This document shows, one piece after another, positions 7,177-14,636 of a DNA stretch of 18,562 nucleotides. The notes under the pieces were generated by a model that saw only the letters and a program-made list of their open reading frames with translations, was not told where the DNA came from and did no database searches. The position numbers and the translations under genes are program-made. The DNA comes from XN24 sp047921395 (GTDB taxonomy: Bacteria > Pseudomonadota > Gammaproteobacteria > Steroidobacterales > XN24), in the NCBI GenBank assembly GCA_047921395.1, contig JBLRWH010000052.1, positions 1-18,562 of the forward strand. Direction: 5' to 3'. Position 1 is the first letter of the stretch. Each line of letters starts with the position of its first letter.

Positions 7177-9738
7177 TTGAAACAGGCACTACTGGAACTT
7201 GCCCTGCGCCGCCCGCGACTGGTCTACCTGTTCGCGCTGCTCCTGACGCTCGTCCTCGGGCTGCAGATCCCGCGTATCCAGGTCGACACCGATCCGGAGA
7301 ACATGCTGCCCGTGGAGCAGGCAGATCGCGTGTTTCACAACGTGGTCAAGGCCGAGATGGCCCTGCACGACGCCATCGTCGTCGGCCTGGTCGAGCCGGA
7401 TCATCCTGACGGCATCTACAATCCCGCGTCGCTCGGCGCGTTGCACCGTGCCACGGAGAAAATCCTCGAGCTCGAGGGCGTCGTGGCGCGGGACCTCATG
7501 GCGTTGGCGGTCGCCGACAACATCGACCAGGCCGGGCCGGGCACCGTGCGCTTCGAATGGCTGATGCCGGAGCCGCCCGCGGATCGCGAGGCAAGCCTGG
7601 CGATCCGCCAGGCTGTCGAGCGCTTGCCGCTGCTGAAGGACACGCTTGCCTCCGGGGATGGCCTTGCTGCCGCAATCTACGTCCCGATCGTGGACAAGAA
7701 CGAGATCCACCGCCTGTCCCGCGAGATCGCGGCGATCACCACGCACGCCTCGGCGGAGTTCGGCGCCACCGGCGACTGGCACATCACGGGCCTGCCCGTC
7801 GCGGAGGACACCTTCGGCTACGAGATGTTCATCCAGATGGGCATTTCCGCCCCACTCGCCGGCCTGGCGATCTTCCTGCTGTTGTGGCTGTTCTTCCGCA
7901 GCCTTCCACTGATCGTGGCGCCGATGATCGTCGCGATGGCCACGGTGATCTCCACCATGGGACTGCTGATCGGCATGGGCTTCACCGTACATATCATGAG
8001 CTCGATGATCCCGATCTTCCTGATGCCGATCGCGGTGGTGGACTCCGTCCACATCATGTCCGAGTTCGCGGACCGCTATCGTCCCGGGCGGGGACAGAAC
8101 GAGACCATGCGCGAAGTCATCGGCCACCTGTTCAAGCCGATGCTGTTCACCTCGGTGACGTCGAGCGTCGGCTTCGCGTCGCTGGCGCTGACGCCGATCC
8201 CTCCGGTGCAGGTATTTGGCGCCTACGTCGCCTTCGGCATCATGCTGGCCTTCCTCCTGACCCTTGTGTTCATCCCGGCCTGGGTCTCGCGCATGAAGCC
8301 GGCCAGCCTGGAGAAGATGCAGGCGGCCCTGCATCGCCGCGAAGGCGACTCGATACTGGACAGGGTGCTGCGCGGCGTAGGCGCCGGATCGCTCGCACGC
8401 AGCCGCCTGCTGCTGCTCGTGTTCGCGGGCGTGTTCGTGCTCAGCCTCGTCGGTATCGCGCAGATCCAGATCAACGACAACCCGACCCGCTGGTTCAAGT
8501 CGGACCATCGCATCCGGGTCGCAGACCGCGTCCTGAACGAGCACTTCGCCGGCACCTATGACGCCTGGCTGGTGCTCGACCGGACAGAGACGCTCGACGG
8601 TGCGAGTCTTCGCCGCAGCGTCGAGGACACGCTCGCCGCGGCGCCGGAATCCGTGCGCGAGGCCTGGTCGGAAATCGCGCCGGCCGCCGACGAGCCGCTG
8701 GACGGCGAGCGGCTGAACGATCTCTTGTCCGCGCTCGAGGATCTGCTGTTTGACGCCCCGGGCGATGACATGGACGCCTTCGAGGCCCTGCTGGGCCAGG
8801 TCGAGGCTGTCGCGAGCGCCGCACGCTACTTCCAGCAACCCGACATCCTGCGCTGGATGGCCGCGTTGCAGGCCGATCTCCAGGCCAGCGGCCTGGTCGG
8901 CAAGAGCAACGCGTTGCCCGACCTGGTGAAAACGGTCTACCGGGAACTGGCCAGCGGCGATCCCGCGGATTTCCGCATTCCCGACAGCGTCCCCGGCGTG
9001 GCCCAGGCGCTCCTGCAGTTTCAGTCTTCGCATCGTCCGCAGGACCTGTGGCACATGGTGACGCCCGACTTCGATCGCGCCGTGATCTGGCTGCAGCTCA
9101 CCAGCGGCGACAACCAGGACATGACCGCCGTGCTGCAGCACGTCGATGCCTACTTGGAGGAGAACCCGGTGCCGGAGGGCATGACCCTGCACTGGGCCGG
9201 CAAGACCTACCTCAACGTGGTCTGGCAGGAGGCAATGGTCAAGGGCATGGTGGGCAGTCTCGCCGGGGCGTTCGTCGCCGTGCTCCTCATGATGGTCGTG
9301 CTGTTCCGCTCGATCGGCTTCGGCTTGCTCGCCATGCTGCCGCTGACGATCACCATCACCTTCATCTACGGCATCACCGGCTGGATAGGCAAGGATTACG
9401 ACATGCCGATCGCGATACTTTCGGCGCTCACCCTCGGCCTGTCGATCGACTTCGCCATCCACTTCATCGAGCGCTCGCGGGAGGCGCTGGCAAAGCATGG
9501 CAGCTTCCGCGCGGCCATGGCCGAGGTGTTCGAGGAGCCGGCGCGCGCCATCAGCCGCAACGCGATCGTGATCGCGATCGGCTTCACCCCACTGCTACTG
9601 GCGCCGCTGGTGCCCTACATCACGGTCGGCGTGTTCCTTGCCAGCATCATGGCGGTGTCCGCCATCGTCACGCTGGTCCTGCTGCCTTGCGCCATGCAGC
9701 CCTTCCTTGGCCGCGAACCCGAGTCGGCCAGGACCTGA
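7177..9738 (+). CDS. RND/MMPL-family inner-membrane exporter
   Basis: 853 residues with the duplicated RND architecture, short form, as in MMPL and hopanoid-type exporters. TM1 is at about 13-30, a periplasmic domain at about 32-218, and five helices at about 222-370 include PIAVVDSVHIMSEF (284-297). A second half follows: a helix at about 410-428, a periplasmic domain at about 430-685, and five helices containing LGLSIDFAIHFIER. Asp289/His292 and Asp758/His762 occupy matching places in the two halves and are candidates for the proton relay. The start is TTG with GGAGAG 6 bases upstream; no in-frame ATG or GTG with a ribosome site lies before it. It is followed 18 bases later by a LolA-like gene and then a beta-barrel gene, which suggests export of a lipid or lipoprotein-like hydrophobic cargo towards the outer membrane. 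The cargo is unknown. Confidence 0.92.
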   Translation: MKQALLELALRRPRLVYLFALLLTLVLGLQIPRIQVDTDPENMLPVEQADRVFHNVVKAEMALHDAIVVGLVEPDHPDGIYNPASLGALHRATEKILELEGVVARDLMALAVADNIDQAGPGTVRFEWLMPEPPADREASLAIRQAVERLPLLKDTLASGDGLAAAIYVPIVDKNEIHRLSREIAAITTHASAEFGATGDWHITGLPVAEDTFGYEMFIQMGISAPLAGLAIFLLLWLFFRSLPLIVAPMIVAMATVISTMGLLIGMGFTVHIMSSMIPIFLMPIAVVDSVHIMSEFADRYRPGRGQNETMREVIGHLFKPMLFTSVTSSVGFASLALTPIPPVQVFGAYVAFGIMLAFLLTLVFIPAWVSRMKPASLEKMQAALHRREGDSILDRVLRGVGAGSLARSRLLLLVFAGVFVLSLVGIAQIQINDNPTRWFKSDHRIRVADRVLNEHFAGTYDAWLVLDRTETLDGASLRRSVEDTLAAAPESVREAWSEIAPAADEPLDGERLNDLLSALEDLLFDAPGDDMDAFEALLGQVEAVASAARYFQQPDILRWMAALQADLQASGLVGKSNALPDLVKTVYRELASGDPADFRIPDSVPGVAQALLQFQSSHRPQDLWHMVTPDFDRAVIWLQLTSGDNQDMTAVLQHVDAYLEENPVPEGMTLHWAGKTYLNVVWQEAMVKGMVGSLAGAFVAVLLMMVVLFRSIGFGLLAMLPLTITITFIYGITGWIGKDYDMPIAILSALTLGLSIDFAIHFIERSREALAKHGSFRAAMAEVFEEPARAISRNAIVIAIGFTPLLLAPLVPYITVGVFLASIMAVSAIVTLVLLPCAMQPFLGREPESART

Positions 9739-9756
9739 GTCAAGGAGAATCCGGAA

Positions 9757-10563
9757 ATGAAACGAGCAAGAATTTTCCCCCTGGCATTGCTGGCACTGGC
9801 GCTTGTGCCGGGTGCGCAAGCCGAGACGCTCACGGACGTGACCGAGATCGTGGCGCGCGCCAACCTCTCCGCATACTACGCCGGCGACGACGGCCGCAGC
9901 GAGGCACGCATGCTCATCGAGGACGCGCAAGGCCGCCAGCAACTGCGCCAGTTCACCGTGTTGCGCCGGAACCGCGCCGTCGGCGGGGACCAGGACTTCA
10001 TGGTGTTCTTCTCGCGGCCGTCGGACGTGCGGGGCACGGTGTTCCTGGTCGCGAAACACGTCGACCGCGACGATGACCGCTGGCTCTACCTGCCCGGCCT
10101 CGACCTCGTGCGGCGCATCAGTGCGGGCGACAAGCGCACGAGCTTCGTCGGCTCGCATTTCTTCTACGAGGACGTATCAGGTCGCAACCCGGCCGACGAC
10201 GAGCACAGGCTCGTCGAGACGACCGACGAGCACTACGTCCTCGAGAGCACGCCGAAGACCCCGGCGGCGGTCGAGTTCGAGCGCTATGTCACGCGTGTCG
10301 ACCGCGAGACCTTCCTGCCGATGAAGACCGAGTACTACGACGGGCGCGGTCGCGTCTATCGGGTCATGGAGGTGCTGGGTGTTGAAGAGATCGACGGCCA
10401 TCCCACGGTCACCCGCTCGCGTATCAGCGATCCTGTCGCCGGGGGCAGCACGCTGATGGAATTCCGCTACACGGAGTACGACGTCGGTTTGCCGGTGGAG
10501 ATCTTCTCCGAGCGCTACCTGCGCACGCCACCCGTGGACTGGCTGCGCCGGGGTGGAGAATAG
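9757..10563 (+). CDS. Periplasmic LolA-like (outer-membrane lipoprotein-sorting) protein
   Basis: 268 residues with a clear Sec signal peptide (MKRARIFPLALLALALVPGAQA, cleavage after residue 22) and no lipobox cysteine. The mature part reads as the LolA-like lipid-binding family that accompanies MMPL transporters: SEARMLIEDAQGRQQLRQF (about 48-66), then DFMVFFSRPSDVRGTVFLV (about 76-94), WLYLPGLDLVRRI (about 107-119), and SFVGSHFFYEDVSGRNP (about 126-142). These half-barrel proteins shield hydrophobic cargo in the periplasm. True LolA is smaller and works with LolCDE, so this is a relative rather than LolA itself. AAGGAGA lies 8 bases before the ATG. It sits 18 bases after the exporter and 3 bases before the barrel gene, consistent with one transport path. 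Confidence 0.85.
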   Translation: MKRARIFPLALLALALVPGAQAETLTDVTEIVARANLSAYYAGDDGRSEARMLIEDAQGRQQLRQFTVLRRNRAVGGDQDFMVFFSRPSDVRGTVFLVAKHVDRDDDRWLYLPGLDLVRRISAGDKRTSFVGSHFFYEDVSGRNPADDEHRLVETTDEHYVLESTPKTPAAVEFERYVTRVDRETFLPMKTEYYDGRGRVYRVMEVLGVEEIDGHPTVTRSRISDPVAGGSTLMEFRYTEYDVGLPVEIFSERYLRTPPVDWLRRGGE

Positions 10564-10566
10564 GCG

Positions 10567-11889
10567 ATGCGTGCCACGTGGCTGCCGCGGGTCCTCGGCC
10601 TGCTGCTGGCGGCGGGCGCGACGGCTGCCGCGCCGGACGATCCGTCGTCACCCGATGAGAGCAACGATCCCTTCGCACAGTTCGAGGCGCACGACGACTG
10701 GGAGGACCCGTGGGCGACCGGTGGCGGTGGCCTTTCCTGGACGGGCTTCATGGAAGGCGCACTCGGCGCCCGCTGGGACGATGTCGACACCCTCGATGCC
10801 TTGACCCTGGGCGACCTGCGGCTGCGCGCCGAGACCCGCTACGATCACGAGTCCTTCCAGCTGGAGTTCAAGGGCGACCTGCTGTGGGACCATGTCGTCG
10901 AGGACCTCGACGCACAGGTCCGCGAACTCGCCCTGTCGTTCCGGCCGGGGCAACGTGTCGACGTCAAGCTCGGCCGCCAGGTATTGACGTGGGGCACTGG
11001 CGATCTGCTGTTCCTGAACGACCTGTTTCCAAAAGATTTCATTTCCTTCTTTGCCGGGCGCGACGAGGATTACCTGAAGTCGCCCTCCGACACGGCCCGC
11101 ATCAGCGTATTCACCGCGCCGGTGAACATCGACCTGGCGTGGACGCCGCGCTTCACGCCGGACGACTATCTCTACGGGCAACGGTTCGCGTTCTGGAACC
11201 CGATGCTCGGCGAGATCGCGGCCCCGGCCGAGCCGCGCAAGGCGGAGGAACCGACCAATGCCGAACTCGCCGTGAGGCTGTTCCGCACCATCGAGTCGAC
11301 CGAGTACGCCCTGTACGGCTATTCGGGCCGGTGGAAGCAGCCGGTCGGGATGCGCGCCGACGGCGAACTCGTCTTCCCGAAGCTGCGCACGCTGGGGGCG
11401 AGCGTACGCACGCCGTTCCACAAGGGCCTGCTCAACGCGGAGACCGCGTGGTACGACTCGCGCGAAGATCATGCCGGCGACGACCCGCGCATCCCCAACT
11501 CGGAGCTGCGCCTGCTGGTGGGCTACGAACAGGAACTGGTACGCAACCTGACTGCGGGTACGCAGTTTTACGCGGAACGGATCCAGCACCATGGGCGGCT
11601 GGTGGCGAATTCGCCCGACCCGGAGCACGAGCGCGACCAGTGGCGCACGGTCGCCACCCTGCGGCTCACCTACCGTGCGCTGCGCGACACACTCACCAGC
11701 TCGGTGTTCGTGTTCGTCTCGCCCAGCGACGAGGATGTCTACCTGCGTCCCTCGATCGCCTGGCGCAGGAACGATCAGTGGTTGTTCTCCGCCGGGCTGA
11801 ACGTCTTCGGCGGACGCGACGAGCACACGTTCTTCGGGCAGCTGGAGGACAACAGCAACGGTTGGCTCCGGCTGCGCTATTTTTACTGA
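10567..11889 (+). CDS. Predicted outer-membrane beta-barrel protein
   Basis: 440 residues. A signal peptide (MRATWLPRVLGLLLAAGATAAA) is followed by an acidic, Pro/Asp-rich linker (about 23-52). Alternating hydrophobic and polar strands then run to the end, for example LRLRAETRYDHESFQLEFKG and VDVKLGRQVLTWG. The chain ends in RLRYFY, the aromatic C-terminus used for recognition by the BAM machinery. It resembles porin-like or DUF1302-type barrels found beside RND exporters and LolA/DUF1329-like proteins, but I cannot assign a family with certainty. The ATG lies 3 bases after the previous stop, and GGAGAA sits inside the end of the previous gene. It is probably the outer-membrane end of the exporter/LolA-like system. 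DUF2892 follows 19 bases later. Confidence 0.78.
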   Translation: MRATWLPRVLGLLLAAGATAAAPDDPSSPDESNDPFAQFEAHDDWEDPWATGGGGLSWTGFMEGALGARWDDVDTLDALTLGDLRLRAETRYDHESFQLEFKGDLLWDHVVEDLDAQVRELALSFRPGQRVDVKLGRQVLTWGTGDLLFLNDLFPKDFISFFAGRDEDYLKSPSDTARISVFTAPVNIDLAWTPRFTPDDYLYGQRFAFWNPMLGEIAAPAEPRKAEEPTNAELAVRLFRTIESTEYALYGYSGRWKQPVGMRADGELVFPKLRTLGASVRTPFHKGLLNAETAWYDSREDHAGDDPRIPNSELRLLVGYEQELVRNLTAGTQFYAERIQHHGRLVANSPDPEHERDQWRTVATLRLTYRALRDTLTSSVFVFVSPSDEDVYLRPSIAWRRNDQWLFSAGLNVFGGRDEHTFFGQLEDNSNGWLRLRYFY

Positions 11890-11908
11890 ACCTGAAGAGG
11901 AGATCCCC

Positions 11909-12151
11909 ATGACAGTCGAGAGAGCGGTCACCGCATTTGCGGGGTTCATGGTTTTGCTGAGCCTGGCGCTGTGGCGGTTCGTCCACCCGGGCTTCATCTG
12001 GCTGACGGTATTCGTCGGCTTCAACCTGTTGCAGTCGTCGTTCACGGGCTTCTGCCCGGCGGCGATCGTGTTCGGGAAGATGGGCATCAAGACCGAGGCA
12101 GAGGCCGCCCGCGGCAGCAATGGCGGGCAAGGTCTCGGCGCGGCGGCCTGA
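11909..12151 (+). CDS. DUF2892 small inner-membrane protein
   Basis: 80 residues with two predicted membrane helices (about 5-25 and 29-47) and the family hallmark FTGFCPAAIVFGKMGIK (about 45-61). This segment is also found as the C-terminal domain of YgaP-type rhodaneses; here it stands alone without a rhodanese domain. The conserved cysteine in GFCP is present. GAGGAG lies 7 bases before the ATG. It appears to be the fourth gene of the exporter operon. Its function is unknown, and it may be a late addition to the operon rather than part of the transport path. Confidence 0.88.
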   Translation: MTVERAVTAFAGFMVLLSLALWRFVHPGFIWLTVFVGFNLLQSSFTGFCPAAIVFGKMGIKTEAEAARGSNGGQGLGAAA

Positions 12152-12179
12152 GCGCGTGGCAGCGCCCGGCCGGCCGGAG

Positions 12180-13715
12180 ATGATCGCCGACCTGTCCGAG
12201 CCGGGTGCTTACCCGCCCCCGGTGGATCGCGTCGAGCTCGTCGAGACGCACATTTCCTGGGTCTTCCTCGCGGGCGACTACGCCTACAAGTTCAAGAAGC
12301 CGCTGGACCTCGGCTTCCTGGATTTCCGCGTGCGCGATCGCCGGCTGCACTGTTGCCGCGAGGAACTGCGGCTCAATGGGCGCCTCGCGCCGGAAATCTA
12401 CCTCGACGTCGTCGGCGCGCGCGAGACCGCCGCTGGCTGGCGCGTCGGCGCCCTGACAGAGGATGCCGAGCCCGCGGTACGCATGCGACGGTTCCCCGCC
12501 GAGGCGCGACTCGATAGGCGTCTCGAGGCCGGGCGTCTCGAGGGCGCGGAACTCGAGGTGTTCGCCCGCTCGTTGGCGCAATTCCAGCGTGGCCTTACGC
12601 CCGCGCGGCCCGGCGACGGCCTCGGTGACGCCGCGGCTGTGACGCGGCCGGCGCTGGCGAATTTTGCGGCGCTTCCTGGCGAGAACCTGGCTACGGACAT
12701 CGCCGCCAGGCTCGCGGCACTCGAGGACTGGACCAAGAATCGCGCTGCGTCGCTGGCCGAGTCATTCGATGCGCGGCTGGTGGCGGGCTTCGTACGCGAA
12801 GGGCACGGCGACCTGCACCTGGCCAACCTGGTCGTGCTGAAGGGACGCATCGCGGCCTTCGACGGCATCGAATTCGATCCGGCGCTGCGCTGGATCGATA
12901 TCCAGAGCGAGGTCGCCTTCCTGATGATGGACCTCGAGTCGCGTGGTCGCGCCGATCTCGCCTGGTGCTTCTACAACGCCTGGCTGGCGGAGTGCGGCGA
13001 TTACGACGGCCTCGCCCTGCTCGGCTGGTACCTGGTCTATCGGCACCTGGTGCGCGCCAAGATCGACGGCATCCGGCTCGCGCAGGGCGGACTCGGGACC
13101 AGCGAGACGGAGCGCCTGCAGGCACGCCTGGCGGGCCACGTGTCACTCGCGGAGCGGCATGCCCGGCCGCCCACGCCGCTCCTCGTGCTCATGCACGGCT
13201 TGTCCGGCTCGGGCAAGAGCCGCCTCGCGCGGCGACTCGCGCCACGCCTGCTGGCGGCCTGGGTGCGCTCGGACCTCGAGCGCAAGCGCCTCCACGGACT
13301 GGATCCCGAGTCTGCCGCGCCCGCCGCGGTCGGCGACGGGCTGTACTCGGCGGAGGCGACCGAGCGGACCTACGCACGGCTGGCCCAGATCGCCCGCGAG
13401 GCCCTGCGCGCGGGCGTCAGCATCGTCGTGGATGCCGCGTTTCTCGAGGCCGGACGGCGGGCGCAGTTCATCGATCTCGCGGCAGAATGCGGTGCCCGTC
13501 CGGTCGTGCTGGCTTGCGAAGCGCCCGCGGCGCTGCTGCGCGAACGCGTGGCCCGGCGCCGCGACGATCCCTCGGACGCCAGTGTGGCCGTGCTGGAGGC
13601 GCAGCTCGCGCGGCCGGTGGAGATCGGACCCCGGGAGGCGCCGTATCGCGTCGTCGTGGACACCCGCGCGGACCCCGAGCTGGATTCCCTGCTGGCCAGC
13701 CTGCAACGGCCCTAG
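12180..13715 (+). CDS. Bifunctional APH-type kinase / P-loop ATPase fusion protein
   Basis: 511 residues from ATG 12180. The first half is an aminoglycoside-phosphotransferase-like kinase domain: VELVETHISWVFL (about 18-30), AYKFKKPLDLGFLDF (about 35-49), catalytic loop HGDLHLAN (209-216), and the metal-binding Asp in the FDGIEFDP stretch (227-234). The second half is a zeta-toxin/gluconokinase-like P-loop domain with Walker A GLSGSGKS (340-347) and VRSDLERKRL (362-371). This two-domain fusion is a known but uncharacterised proteobacterial family; antibiotic resistance is not implied. The start is uncertain. In-frame ATG 12120 (overlapping DUF2892 by 32 bases) and GTG 12156 also exist, and none has a good ribosome site. 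12180 matches where relatives begin. The stop shares the sequence CTAG with the stop of the convergent gene. Confidence 0.85.
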   Translation: MIADLSEPGAYPPPVDRVELVETHISWVFLAGDYAYKFKKPLDLGFLDFRVRDRRLHCCREELRLNGRLAPEIYLDVVGARETAAGWRVGALTEDAEPAVRMRRFPAEARLDRRLEAGRLEGAELEVFARSLAQFQRGLTPARPGDGLGDAAAVTRPALANFAALPGENLATDIAARLAALEDWTKNRAASLAESFDARLVAGFVREGHGDLHLANLVVLKGRIAAFDGIEFDPALRWIDIQSEVAFLMMDLESRGRADLAWCFYNAWLAECGDYDGLALLGWYLVYRHLVRAKIDGIRLAQGGLGTSETERLQARLAGHVSLAERHARPPTPLLVLMHGLSGSGKSRLARRLAPRLLAAWVRSDLERKRLHGLDPESAAPAAVGDGLYSAEATERTYARLAQIAREALRAGVSIVVDAAFLEAGRRAQFIDLAAECGARPVVLACEAPAALLRERVARRRDDPSDASVAVLEAQLARPVEIGPREAPYRVVVDTRADPELDSLLASLQRP

Positions 13716-14386
13716 CCCGACATCCGCGTGAAGATGCGATACCCGGCCCGATGCCACGCGATGGCCGTCAGCCCGAAATAGCCGTGCATCAGCAACGCGA
13801 AATTCCAGGCGATGACGTTGTCCAGCGGAAGTTCCGGGAAGAAATTCGCGGCGGGAATATTCGCCAGGCCGAGCATGAGCATCGCGGCGCCGAAGCCGAC
13901 CTTGGTACGAATGAGGCCGCGCCCGATGCCGGCCTGCGTTTCGGCGGGCAGGCGATAAAGCCGCGCGGCGAGCGCAAGCTGCGCCAGCGCGGTGAACGCA
14001 AAGTAAACCGTCACGCCGTAGCGGCGCATGAACTCGTAGGCACGGCCGTCGGTGCCCAGGAACACGATATACAGCACGAAGAACGTCGCCCCGATGATGC
14101 CCACCGCGGTGATCCAGTCCCGGGCGCGTCCCCGGTCGCCGAGGTGCCCGAGCCATGCGCGCACCAGCACCCAGTAGGCGGCAATCACTGTCGCGGTGGG
14201 CAGCATCATGGCGCGGAACACATGGATGGAGGGATCCCGGCGCGCGGCTCCGCTGATGGAGGTGCAGCCTTCGATAAACGGGATGCAGGTGGGCACCTGG
14301 CCTTGCGCGGCGGATATCCAGTAGGTGACCAGGACCGCCGCGGTCGGCAGCAGCCAGGAAGCCAGCGCGATCGGAACGGCGCGCAT
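13712..14386 (-). CDS. Multipass inner-membrane protein, possibly Frag1/DRAM/Sfk1-like
   Basis: 224 residues with about six predicted membrane helices (roughly 5-26, 56-80, 91-110, 122-142, 160-178 and 188-205). Between the first two helices lies a conserved-looking loop, CIPFIEGCTSISGAARRDPS, whose Cys-x7-CTSISG pattern resembles the Frag1/DRAM/Sfk1 group of eukaryotes and bacteria. I am only moderately sure of that assignment. The ATG lies 3 bases after the FeoC-like stop and has GGAGGG 7 bases upstream, so it is the last gene of the ferrous-iron operon. A role in iron uptake is suggested only by this position. Its stop overlaps the stop of the convergent kinase/ATPase gene. Confidence 0.7.
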   Translation of the reverse strand: MRAVPIALASWLLPTAAVLVTYWISAAQGQVPTCIPFIEGCTSISGAARRDPSIHVFRAMMLPTATVIAAYWVLVRAWLGHLGDRGRARDWITAVGIIGATFFVLYIVFLGTDGRAYEFMRRYGVTVYFAFTALAQLALAARLYRLPAETQAGIGRGLIRTKVGFGAAMLMLGLANIPAANFFPELPLDNVIAWNFALLMHGYFGLTAIAWHRAGYRIFTRMSG

Positions 14387-14389
14387 CGG

Positions 14390-14632
14390 TCAGCCCTCCG
14401 CGTATCGGCGCCCCGCCGTGGTCAGCATCCACGCGCTGCCCTGGGTCCCGGGATCGCAGGCGAGTTCCGCCGGGCACCCGCTGCACACCGTGCCACACTC
14501 GCCGGCGCGCTGCAGCAGCCCGCGCCGCTCCAGCTCCGCGACCATGACCTCGACCATCTCCGGCGAGGCATCGATGGCTTTCGCCAGCTCGGTCGTGTTG
14601 CCGACCTGCCCCGCCGCGATCGTGGTCAACAT
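14390..14632 (-). CDS. feoC: FeoC-like iron-sulfur winged-helix protein
   Basis: 80 residues. The N-terminal part is a winged-helix pattern (NTTELAKAIDASPEMVEVMVAELERRGLL, about 12-40). It is followed by a cysteine cluster, Cys46-x3-Cys50-x2-Cys53-x5-Cys59, then a short strand to the end (SAWMLTTAGRRY). FeoC proteins bind an oxygen-sensitive iron-sulfur cluster here and are proposed to control FeoB stability or activity. The ATG at 14632 lies 4 bases after the FeoB stop. The frame stays open upstream, but that part overlaps feoB and is rejected. Order, size and cysteines support the call. Confidence 0.88.
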   Translation of the reverse strand: MLTTIAAGQVGNTTELAKAIDASPEMVEVMVAELERRGLLQRAGECGTVCSGCPAELACDPGTQGSAWMLTTAGRRYAEG

Positions 14633-14636
14633 GCGC

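Noticed and set aside
7189..9498. Long open frame (769 codons) on the minus strand, opposite the MMPL exporter
   Set aside because: Its protein is rich in Arg, His, Gln, Asp and Glu with no recognisable domain, as expected for an antisense shadow of a GC-rich membrane protein gene.
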